Source of the DNA: Drosophila persimilis
Taxonomy: Eukaryota > Arthropoda > Insecta > Diptera > Drosophilidae
Direction of reading: 5' to 3'
Assembly: GCF_003286085.1 (NCBI RefSeq)
Contig: NW_020825298.1
Span: forward strand, 15,066,001 to 15,130,000
Length of the DNA stretch: 64,000 bases
Part shown: in pieces, positions 23,801 to 33,000 of the stretch
How positions within the stretch are numbered: position 1 is the stretch's first letter
Layout of the letters: every line of letters begins with the position of its first letter
Made by a program: the position numbers and the translations under genes
The notes under the pieces: model-generated
What the model saw: the letters and a program-made list of their open reading frames with translations, nothing else
What the model was told of the DNA's origin: nothing
Database searches by the model: none

Positions 23801-25107
23801 TGCTATCGGCTGCCGACCAGCAAGGACTGCGGCGCCGCAGCGAGGGAGACGCCCCCAGCCAGAAGAAACAGCAACAGACACAACAGACCCAAGCACAGTC
23901 CCACAACCAATCCCAATCGCAGTCAGCCGGAGTAGGATCAGCAGCAGGAGCAGTAAGAATCGGAGCCACAGCAGCAAATCAGCAAACAAATGCCAGCAGC
24001 GGGAGCAGGCGCGTCTCGTTGGGCGACTCCGCGAACACGGACAAGGTCTGTGGAAGCGGTAGCCAACTCAATGGGGAGCCGGGACTACAGATCCGCTGCC
24101 GGAACACCAAATGCGAGCAGAGTGCCTCGCCCGCCGATGCCAAGAAGCTGTACAAATCATGCCACAATTGTTCCCATCTATACTGTTCACGTGAGTGTCG
24201 GCGCGCCCACTGGGAGAAGCATCGGAAGGCGTGCCTGCACTCGCGTGCCTCCAACCTGTGCCGCCAGGTGCTAGCCACCTGCAAGGACGATCTCGACTCG
24301 CAGCGACACCTCAGTCTGCTTGCCCGTAAAGGTAGCATCTCCCAGGGACGGGGCGTGGTGCGCGTCCTCTTTCGCAGCGCAGAGGCCGCCGAGGGATTCA
24401 TCAAGAACGGATTCCAGTGCATGGGAGAGGCCTCCTATGTGCGGTGGCCGGACCTGATGCCCGCCGAGATGGGCCTAGAGCTGTATTCGGAGCTGCTGAA
24501 GCTGAGCACGGAGTACAAGCCGGAGTCCAAGATGCTGATCTACGTGGCCATCTGCGTGGTCTCCGAGGCGCCAGGAATGGGGCAGGCTCCCGTGCGCTGG
24601 GAGCGGCAGCTGGTCTCGCGCTGTGCCAAGCTGAAGCTCTGCAAGAGTGTCCTGGCAGAGCTGGAGATACAGCAGCAGGCCATGCAACAGCCCCTGGCCG
24701 TGGTGGCCGTGCCAGAACGCACTGAAATCCTCATACTCACCTTCAATCCCGGGCTGCGTGCAGTTCCTGGAAGTCGGGAGCTCATCCTGTCAAACATCCT
24801 GGACATTCTGTCGCGCCGAGGAGTGCTGCTGCGCAAGCACTACCCGGAGATCTATCAGCGCCTGCAGACCTACACCGAGGGCCAGACTGACAAGTTCCAT
24901 CCCGTGACGCTGCATCCGCGGGACTCGCAAACGGGCCAGAGCTTCGTCTGCATCATCATGCCGGTGCACACGGACAGCGAGTTCATCAAGCTGCCTTCCG
25001 CAGCCGATGGCGGTAATCGGGTGACCACCATCGATGTCGGCTCGCCGGCAGCTCTCGCCAAGCTGGATGATGATGAGCTGCTGACCCGCACCACGCCAGC
25101 GAGTTGA
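17165..25107 (+). CDS. MYND zinc-finger protein, five visible exons (866 residues seen, N-terminus missing)
   Basis: Joined exons 17165-17808, 17875-18078, 21320-21570, 22978-23139 and 23768-25107 keep one frame through four introns with GT-AG ends and total 867 codons with the stop. The product is a long Ser/Gly/Gln-rich scaffold-like protein (residues 1-530), a MYND zinc finger (531-576: C-x4-C, C-x2-C-x4-C-x3-C-x7-H-x3-C) and a folded 290-residue C-terminal domain I cannot name. MYND fingers usually bind short proline-containing peptides rather than DNA. The layout recalls apical-junction-molecule (AJM1-like) proteins, but this is a weak memory and not a call. No signal peptide or membrane segment is seen. 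The first visible exon starts at an acceptor in phase 0 with no ATG, so coding sequence upstream is missing. It converges on Lar. Confidence 0.88.
17875..18078 (+). CDS. MYND-gene exon B
   Basis: Acceptor CCACAG ends at 17874; donor GTAGGC starts at 18079. It encodes 68 residues. The centre (IQSSIKEVTSAIVHYVNDQQ) looks like an amphipathic helix and is followed by a glutamine run. Joining CG|T at the left and AG|G at the right keeps the frame. Reading through the donor would meet a stop at once, so the intron must be removed. Confidence 0.85.
18079..21319 (+). other. MYND-gene intron between exons B and C
   Basis: A 3.2 kb intron bounded by GTAGGC and CCAATAG. It holds a CT run at 20741-20772 and one copy of a repeated TGTGGCATGTGGCA string (19419-19432). 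A possible short alternative 3' exon follows a TAG at 18400 (it would add three residues and a stop), but its acceptor is weak. Confidence 0.7.
21320..21570 (+). CDS. MYND-gene exon C (polyglutamine/tyrosine tract)
   Basis: Acceptor AATAG ends at 21319; donor GTGAGT starts at 21571. After a KCWLESSFVGTRPLDSPQTP segment comes a Gln-rich tract broken by Tyr (about 21411-21470), made of CAG and TAC codons, then a Ser/Gly-rich end. CAG-rich tracts of this kind usually vary in length within species. Confidence 0.85.
21571..22977 (+). other. MYND-gene intron between exons C and D
   Basis: 1.4 kb, very AT-rich, with a CA run at 21861-21879. I see no other feature in it. The 3' end has a weak pyrimidine tract and a tandem acceptor (AAGTAG). 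Confidence 0.7.
22978..23139 (+). CDS. MYND-gene exon D (Asn-rich)
   Basis: Found by frame logic: between phase-1 borders, one frame reads through 53 codons with a Ser/Leu-rich helix (SLEDVLASLLGLPSASS) followed by an Asn/Gln/Ser tract. The acceptor is a NAGNAG (AAG|TAG|), so the exon may start at 22975 or 22978, adding or losing one Val. The donor is GTATGA at 23140. A better-looking GTAAGT at 23150 would break the frame of the next exon. Confidence 0.75.
23140..23767 (+). other. MYND-gene intron between exons D and E
   Basis: 628 bases, AT-rich, ending in a strong pyrimidine tract (CCCTCTCTTCTGCAG). I see nothing else in it. Confidence 0.75.
23768..25107 (+). CDS. MYND-gene exon E (MYND finger and C-terminal domain)
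   Basis: Strong acceptor; the phase-1 join gives an Ala codon. The MYND finger is encoded at 24097-24234 (metal ligands C, C, C, C, C, C, H, C with the typical HWEKHRKAC end). It is followed by a Cys/Leu helix, a GRGVVRVLFRS strand and a mixed alpha/beta domain to the TGA at 25105. The first ligand pair is C-x4-C, where the family norm is C-x2-C. Confidence 0.92.
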
Positions 25108-26545
25108 TTAAAGGCCAGCAGCAGCAGCAGCAACAGCAACAGCAGGCCCAGGAGAAGTGGTAGCGTGACGCCTCCACATGCCTCATTATATATCGACGCC
25201 CTGGGGTGTGGCCTGGAGAGCACGCGGATGTGAAGGTTGCTCCTTCCCTCGATTGCTTACAAGCGGCTTCTATGCATTGTTCTTTAAACTCTATACATAT
25301 TTCTCATCGAGGGCACTACAATCTCCAAGAAGAGAATTTATCCAAATCAATATCTAAACAACCTATAATCACATCAAAATCTGTCTTTCCATCTTAGGAT
25401 ATGATGATGTAGTGCCCTCGCCTAGTTAGTCGAGATATTCAGTTAATCTTCGAGTAGTTAGCGGGCGTGTCTGTACGGTGGCATAGCCAGAATCTCCATA
25501 TATCAGTAGGGCCCTCCACTTGTTGTCTGAAACACCACAAAAAGCATATTCGTACTCGTATTCGTATTCGTATAAATCCCACAATCAAATCATAAATACC
25601 AGCAGCAAGTTGGTTAACCTTTTGAACTCTATCTATCGATACCAAGCCAAGCTTTACCAATATCTACATAAAAGATACATCATATATCTGAGCTTATGGG
25701 AGCGACATTCAGTTATCTAGCATTTGAGCCACTTACAAGGAGATCTAAAGCCCACATACAATACATACAAAGGTATATCCTGCAGCTTCCAATAAACAAA
25801 AATACCAAGTAACACTACTTTATATGATCGTGAATAAGAGGAATAGGCCCCAAAAACTAAGCAAAGAATTTCCTACTAAGCTGCAGCGCAACCTCACTTT
25901 TTATAAAGCAATTCAAACGGAACATCACACTATTGTACTTAACTAACTATAATTGTCAGACATATTCTACGTGTTGATCCAATGAGAGCAACTAATCTTG
26001 CTTACGGCCTTATTTAAAGTTTGTTAAATTTGTTCTGCCCCCAAATAAAAAGAGAGAAAATCATTTTGTAGCTTTTCGAATTAGGTTTTAATGATTTGTG
26101 TGTAAGTGATTGAGAGCAAATATAGGTTAGCTAAAATATATATGTATGTACTTGAATTAGTTAAATTTCTGTACCAAAAAACTCGAGTTGAGAATCAAAA
26201 CCAAAACCTATGTCAGATGAAGATGATTTTGCATTTCGCATTTAGCTAACATAAATATTTAGATTGATTAATTGCCCCTTCCCCCTTTCCGCTAGTTCAA
26301 GCTGCTTAACTCAACGTCAGACTATATGCATACCATAAACACTACATTTTTGTGTAAATAATACTAAGCAAACATGTATTTGATGACCCACAAACATACT
26401 ACAAAATTTACGAGTATATATCACTTGATCCTGAGAACAGGTTTGCAGATTTCGTTGGTTCTCGCAGAAATAAAACAAAGTTGTTTAGTATGTATTTAAG
26501 AAGGACTTGACAAAACAATAAATAAAAGGCATTCAAACTAATAAA
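25108..26545 (+). other. 3' UTR of the MYND gene with several poly(A) signals
   Basis: AT-rich and non-coding. It starts with a CAG repeat (25120-25143) and has a TATTCG-type run at 25546-25574. AATAAA occurs at 25791, 26044, 26469 and as an overlapping pair at 26517 and 26521, followed by T-rich sequence, so the distal end is about 26545. Shorter forms are likely. Confidence 0.6.
26517..26526 (+). terminator. Distal poly(A) signal of the MYND gene
   Basis: Two overlapping AATAAA hexamers with a T-rich stretch about 45 bases downstream. This is the last plus-strand signal before the repeat region. Confidence 0.55.
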
Positions 26546-27022
26546 AACCAAACCATAGCCCATTTGTTTTTCTTTCTAAATATGCATTACAGCAAAAAAT
26601 ATCCGTGATCCTCTAAGGAAACGATTCTGATCTCCAGAATACGGAAAAGCCCTTGATCCTTGTTAAGGACTGCATCAAGGATTACTGGATTACAAAGTAC
26701 CGTTTAAAAGGCATGTCCTTATCGTAATTGATGTCCTTGGTTCAAACGATGGGGCACATCATGCCGATTACGAGGACACGTATCTCGTCCAGATCGGATG
26801 AGAAATGGCGTAGTTATGGCAATTTAATCAAAAATCGGTTTAAAAATAACCGTCAATTTGTGGCGCCGCTATAATCAGCGGTGAATTCTCGAACTACGCT
26901 AATTTAGTTCTAGCAGTGGCCGTCGATATCAGCTGAACCGCCACCCGTGCAAATGTAGTACAAGAAATCCCCGGCTACAGCTGGGGGCGCCACTGTGCAA
27001 TCACAAAAAAACCAGCGACCTT

Positions 27023-27254
27023 CTGCTGATTTCTGTTCGCCTGGTACCCAGGTCTGAAATTTCTCGTTTTCTGCCATTTGAGCGGTCCCAAGTTAGGGGT
27101 TGTTGTTGTCCAAAATATTGTTGTTGTTGTTGTTGTCAATTGTTGTACAAAAAATACTTGTTGTTGTACAACAACAACTTTCCACTTGCGACCGCTCAAA
27201 TGGCAGAAAACGAGAATTTCAGATCTGTGATACCAGGCGAACAGAAATCAGCAG
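27023..27254. repeat. Inverted repeat with 65-bp arms (long hairpin)
   Basis: The left arm 27023-27087 and right arm 27190-27254 are reverse complements at roughly 90 percent with one single-base gap (both carry CAAATGGCAGAAAACGAGAA on one strand). The 102-base spacer is made of TTG repeats and contains a perfect 20-bp palindrome at 27158-27177. A transcript would fold into a long hairpin. A third partial copy of the arm end (CTGCTGATTTCTC) starts near 27348. Confidence 0.85.
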
Positions 27255-27352
27255 CAAGCAATCTCAAGCGAATGCAAAAAAATATGTAGCATAAGTACGG
27301 GGGCTAAAAAACGGAAATTTAAAATTTCAAAAAGTAACGACCGACATTCTGC

Positions 27353-27815
27353 TGATTTCTCGGCCAATTATAGACCGATTCGGGCGTGCGACGGCTTCCT
27401 GTGATCGGGAGAAAATCCTTGATATGATCGAGTCCTTATCAAGGAGCAAGGATCAAGGATATTTTCTCCAGTCACATAAATCTTGTCTTCTCTGTTATTT
27501 GTGGGCCGATCAGGACGTGCCATGGGTCTTTGTGATCGGAAAAATATCGCTGATCCTTGGGTAAGGACTCAAACGTCCCCAGCCATACATATATAATTTT
27601 CTTGACTATTTGTGGGCCAATATAGGCGTGCGATGGCTTCCTGTGATCGGAACATTATCCCTTATTTAATGAAGTCGCTTTAAAGGATAAAGGATCAAGG
27701 ATATTTTTGCCCGTCATATATTTCTCGTTTTCTCCGTAAGTTCTGTGTAGATTGGGGCGACTCCTCTGGTTGGAAAAATATCCTTGATCATTGGACAAGG
27801 ACACCGACATCCCCG
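27353..27815. repeat. About four diverged tandem units of 115-127 bp
   Basis: Units start near 27353, 27480, 27595 and 27721. Each has, in order, a TTCTC/TTTTCT start, TGTGGGCC-AT, a GGCGTGC or GGACGTGCC block, TTCCTGTGATCGG, an AAAATATCCTTGATC block and a following AAGGA. Copies differ by substitutions and small gaps, so the array is old. Confidence 0.65.
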
Positions 27816-27854
27816 CAAAGTCTTCTTGCCCATTTCCCATCAAAAGAAAGTCAG

Positions 27855-29998
27855 ACAGCGGTGTTGTTTTCATTTTTTATTTCATCTTGTATTATTCCTT
27901 GCCATTCGGCTTAGCAGTTTTTCTTTTGAAAATTATATATCTTTTATATGGTAGTTTTAAACGTAATATGGTTTCCTTACTCTTTGCTTGATTAGTACAA
28001 TATAATCGCTATGATGTATGCATGTTTATGTATTATGTTACCTTTAAAATTGTTTATATCCGTCTATTTTGGTAAAACATATCAAACAATTTATATTTTA
28101 ACAAAATTTGACAAGCCCACAAATTTGTGTAATATACAATACATGTACTCGTACTTTCTGAATTGATTTATATAGTGTATGTATTAATACGATTGCAACT
28201 TTCTGCAGGGTTACCATTCTCTAGACATCTATTGCTGCTGCTATCGCTATAGGTTTAATTTATCTCTCATTACATTGTATATCATACTATGCCAATGCCC
28301 CGACGAAATTTACTATGATCCTCCTTCTTCTTCTCCTCTGGCTTGTGGGGCAACGTGCCAACGTGTTGTTTTCCTTTTAACAAATATGTATCTGTATCTC
28401 ATATAAATATTTAAGTGTACATATATGACTATTGTTGTTTAACATGTGTATTTTTCAGCTAATAATTTAGTGTTGCTTTTATGCATTTGCTTGCTAACGT
28501 CTTTTCATATAATGTATGTATGTATGTACTATATGTATGGTTGTGTATAAATACGAGGCCGAATTTAAACAATCTTCAAAACAGCTTATCAGTTATATAC
28601 ATTATCATGTAGTACCTTCTTATGTGCTAGTGCCAATACAATATCATCATCGTCTCTTCGTCTGCGTTATGTTATCGTAAAAAGTATACATGCTACAATA
28701 CATATCTACATTTATCTTACTGTTCCATTTTCCTTTTTCCATTTTCCCGGGCTGGGGTATGGTATTATATTACTCGTATTATAATTATAATTATTATCAT
28801 CTATGCCGTTTCATCATACACTTTAGGTACCATAATTGTTTAGCTTTAGGATCTAGATTATACATAGATGGCTAGCTTGGGGGCGTATCGACTGTGTGGT
28901 TGTGGTATATACAGGAATGTATTTGGGGGGAACTAAGTAGACGAAGAAGATTGTGGGAATGAGGTTGAAGTTCCAATTAGCTGCTCAGCTGGAAGTATGT
29001 ATTTCTGTTCTAGCATCCGTTTATAAAACTATAAAATAGCGATCTGCTTTGATCTTCTGCCTGTGGGGGAGATCTCAACTTATGTTTAAAAAACTAGCTG
29101 TCTTATAAAATATGCACTACGCAAGACTTTTGACTAATTGCACGGGTTTTTGTATTTGTTTAGAGTCATCTGCAATACGCATACAGAACCTAGGTATAAA
29201 AACAGATTAACATATGTGTAGAATTACTCGTCTTGTCTCGTATTTGATTGATTGTTGTACGTTTCACACACACAAAATACATGATACATGTCTATTCGGA
29301 TTTGGATTCCACTTGGAGTACAGTACGCGCGGCTACGTTCAAAATGGCAACTACTTTTTCGACTCTTATTCTTGGGCTCGAGATTCAATTCGATTCGATT
29401 TAGGCGGTAAGATTAATAGCTACCAAGTCCTTAGTTCAAATATGTATCGATATCCAGTGGCCCGTCCGCTCCGCTCCATAAACGACGGTGCCACAAACAA
29501 CAAGTTGATTGACTACTTTGATTAGTTCGAGCAAAAACTTGATGAACAATATGTGTGTGAGTATATAAGATATACATATACGTGTGTTGATACATAAATT
29601 ACTGATAATTAAACGTGTAACAGTCTTTTTTAGTTCACATTTTCCAATGAAATCAAACTCAGCTAAAGACCGACACCGGAGGCCACGATACAAACGAATC
29701 GTAATTGCAAATGCAAACATATCCTGGGATGGAGTGGGGGCGGGATGGTGCGCTTATCAACTAAAACATATCCACGTACAGATATATAATGTAAGTATAA
29801 GTAGGTATAGTGTAAGTATGTGTGGGGGGCAGTAGCTGGCTATAATACTTTAGAGTTATGATATCCGTGTGTATCGTAAATGCGTATTATGCGTAGAGTT
29901 CGAAAGAAATATGCAACGAACGAACGAACATAAAGTTGACAAGGTTTTTGCTCCTCCTCCTATACCTCCTATCCCAACTCGATATGCCCCCGCCAATC
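27855..29998 (-). other. Lar: Probable 3' UTR of Lar
   Basis: About 2.1 kb after the Lar stop codon, AT-rich, with no coding frame and no canonical AATAAA on the minus strand until 27876-27881. The length is inferred from that first signal; a transcript could end earlier at a variant signal. Confidence 0.5.
27876..27881 (-). terminator. Candidate poly(A) signal of Lar
   Basis: AATAAA on the minus strand, the first canonical one that I see after the Lar stop. Cleavage would fall near 27850-27866, right at the edge of the repeat block, so the 3' ends of Lar and the MYND gene face each other about 1.3 kb apart. Confidence 0.5.
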
Positions 29999-30070
29999 TT
30001 ATCCATTTGCATAGTTGTCGAATGAGCCCAAATACTCCAAAGCAGCGCGATAGCAGAAATGATATTGATC
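29999..30070 (-). CDS. Lar: Lar terminal coding exon
   Basis: It follows the acceptor TTTTTTCAG at 30071 and encodes 23 residues ([15 protein letters not shown], then SFDNYANG) ending in TAA at 29999-30001. This is the last helix of phosphatase domain D2. As I recall it, the melanogaster protein ends SFDNYTN, so this copy carries an Ala for Thr and one extra Gly. Confidence 0.95.
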   Translation of the reverse strand, partial: DQYHFCYRAALEYLGSFDNYANG

Positions 30071-33000
30071 CTGAAAAAACATAAACATAATATACATATT
30101 AGCGTTGGCTCAAGGGCTTTCCCAAATCTCACTTCTCACCTCGGTTTGCACCATGGCCGGTCGCTGGGAGCGTAGGATGCGCACTGTCTGGAAGACATCC
30201 AGCACTCCCTCGTACTGCATTCGCTCTAGCACAATGCTGAGGGTAATGAAGACACCCGTGCGACCCACACCCGCCGAACAGTGAACGGTTATGGGTCCAT
30301 CCTGGCCGAACTGCTCCTTGGTCTTGTGCACCTGGCCAATGAAGTCGATGAAGCCATCGCCGGACTTGGGCACACCCTGCTCTGGCCAGTCGATGAACTG
30401 GAACTGGCGGACAGTGCGTGAGGAGCCATCCCGAGCATCCGTTACCTGAAAAGAGTAGTCGTTCAGTAATCATTACCTGGGCGATCTTGGGTGTCTTTTC
30501 GTCCATTTACTCACCTTGAATTCACGCAGCTTGTACTGCGGCATATTGTACTCGGCAATGGGATCCACAACATAATACTGATATCTCACGGATCGCTCGT
30601 GTGGCCAATACTGGAAGCATTTCTCCTACAGAAGAGGGCAGCATTAGAAAGAGGCTAGATAGGGGATAAGGATCTTTCACTTACCCTTCCCATTTCCTTG
30701 AGCTTCGTCAGCATAACCACAATCGTGGAATTGTGCTCCCAGAGCATGCGCCAAAAGTCTTCGGCCGTATCCTGGACTGGTCCCTGGGCCGCAATGTAAG
30801 CGGAACGATAGCGATAGCCATCGATGAAGCTGGCATTCACATAGTCACTGCCCTCGATGCCATGGATGGGTGTTAGATAGACGCGGCTCGACTCGTACGG
30901 GAGAATGTGGACCAGACGATTCTTGTGCTTGTTACTGGGCAAATTGGCGGTAACGAATTTGGACGAATCCATCTTCACGTTGGACAGCTTCTTGAACTCC
31001 ACTTCCATGCCAGAGATGCTCTCGCCCGGCTCCGTGATCAGCAGCTTCTGCAGATGGGTGTGCAGATTGCGGGCTGGCACCTCCGTAAGACCACAGATGA
31101 TGGCCTCAATGATCGCATCGTGGATGAAGATGTACTGGTCCTCCGTTTGCACCATATAGTTTCGCTGAGCCCGCAGACATGTCACGTGGCCGTAGATGTC
31201 GATGATCTTTTCGTGTTTCATCCGCTCCAGCATCGAATCGATCACAATGTAGCACCCAGTGCGCCCCACTCCCGCCGAACAGTGGACGATCACGGGACCG
31301 GACTCCGGTGGCGTTAGGGCGCGACAGCGCCGCAGGAACTGCAGGAAGGGAGCGGGATGATCGGGTACTCCATGATCCGGCCAGGCCGTGAACTGCAGCT
31401 GCTTGATCTCTCGTCGATCGTTGCTTCCCTGGCGGCACAGCTGGAACGTCCGGATGCTGTAGGTGGCCAACTCCTGGGTCTCCGTGATGGTCACAAAGAT
31501 CTGTCCGTAGGTCTCGGTGCCGCGCGTCGGCCAGTACTGGTCGCACTTGATGCGAGTGCGCTCCTCCAGCCGCGTCATCATCACAATGGTGGCCGTCTTC
31601 AGCTCCCAGCACATGCGCCAGAAGTCAATGAAGGTCTCCTGCAGCGGTCCCTGGGTGGCCACGTAGGCGTTGTGCTTCCGATAGCCATCGCAGTAGTTGG
31701 CATTGATGTAGTCCGAGCCGGGAGTGCCCTCCGTCGGAGGCAGCTGCACCCGGGAGTGGTCGTAGGCGGTGACATTGGCATACCGATTCTTCGACTTGTT
31801 GTGCTCCAAATTCGAGTTGTCCCACGTGAACTGCTGGCCGGGCTCAATGCTCTCGTACTCCTGCGAGAACTTCTGATTGTCGTTGGACTTCAGGCGCTCG
31901 ATGTGGTTGGCGAACTCCGAGATCGGGATGGGCGGGTGGGAGATCATGCCGGGCGTTTGGAAGTTCAATCTCCGCATATCCACGGGATCGCTGGGCGTGG
32001 GTCCAGCGCCCAGGTCCGCGGCCATCAGAGGTCGCGTCACGGCCGCCTGATCGGGGGTCTTGCATGGCTGCCGGCGACGCTTTACCACACAGAGCACAAT
32101 CAGGGCTGTGGAGACCAGGAAGGTGGAGACCATCAGTGGGAGCACCACCCACAGGATTTCCGGCTCATCCTTGTTGCGATTCACCGACACCTCTGGCTCC
32201 GAGGGCCAGTTGGGATCGGGTCGATGGGGTCGCTCTCCAGGCGGCGCCTCCCGCATGTCCAGCGACAGGAACTCGGAGAAGGGACTGGACGTATAGAGAT
32301 GCTTCTGCGGCGTATCCACCACGGCCCGCACAAAGATCCGATAGCGCTTCTCTCGCTCCAGCTTGCGGTTCGTGAAGTTGTGGTAGTCATCCCCCGATCC
32401 CAGATGGAACGTGAAGGGTATCGAGCGCTGCGGGAACTTTGCCGCAATGTAGGGGGCATTGGGACGCTCCGGTTTGTTGCGTCCCGGCAGCAGGTCGTCG
32501 GTGAGGAACTGATCGGGTATCTTGTGCAGATTGGACTTGTCCTCAGGCACCACCACAAGATAGTAGTGCGAGATGGGGCCGTACTCTTCCGACGCCTGAG
32601 GGAGTATCACGAGTATCTCTTCGCCATTTACCACCCCGTAAAAGTCCGGCTTGACCATCGGTTGGGGGGCGGCCATCTGTGTGGTGACGGTGATCTTGGT
32701 GGGCGGCCGATATGAGTAGTCCGAGGGAATGGCACTCACATTAACGTTGTAGGTGGTGAAAGGACTCAGTTCGTTGATGGTGTGCGTCTTCACGTAGTGC
32801 TTTAGGATGATCTCGCGCTTCTGGACGATCTGCGTCTGGGAGAAACCCTGCGAATCCACAAACACCTTCATCGCATCGAAGCTAATCTTATAGTTGACGG
32901 GCGTGAGGCGGATGGGCGGCGACCAGCTGAGGGTCATCGAATGGGTGCTGACATCGTGGGCGCGCAGATTCAAGGGCACATCCTCGGGCTTGATGCGCAC

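Larger units (their letters stand above)
26590..27815. repeat. Intergenic repeat region between two convergent genes
   Basis: This DNA is unlike its surroundings. Motifs such as CTTGATCCTTG, AAGGATCAAGG and GTGATCGG recur many times. It contains a long inverted repeat (27023-27254) and a block of tandem units (27353-27815). No open frame or transposase-like sequence is visible. It may be a non-autonomous mobile element, a decayed satellite or a species-group-specific intergenic repeat. Confidence 0.7.

Noticed and set aside
27100..27180. TTG-repeat tract read as a protein-coding polymer or retroelement end
   Set aside because: No frame continues into a recognisable protein, and the tract is the spacer of the inverted repeat.
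31357..32715. 452-codon plus-strand open frame opposite the Lar large exon
   Set aside because: It is the antisense shadow of strongly GC3-biased Lar codons; composition (runs of Leu, Arg, Gly, His, Val) is typical of such shadows.
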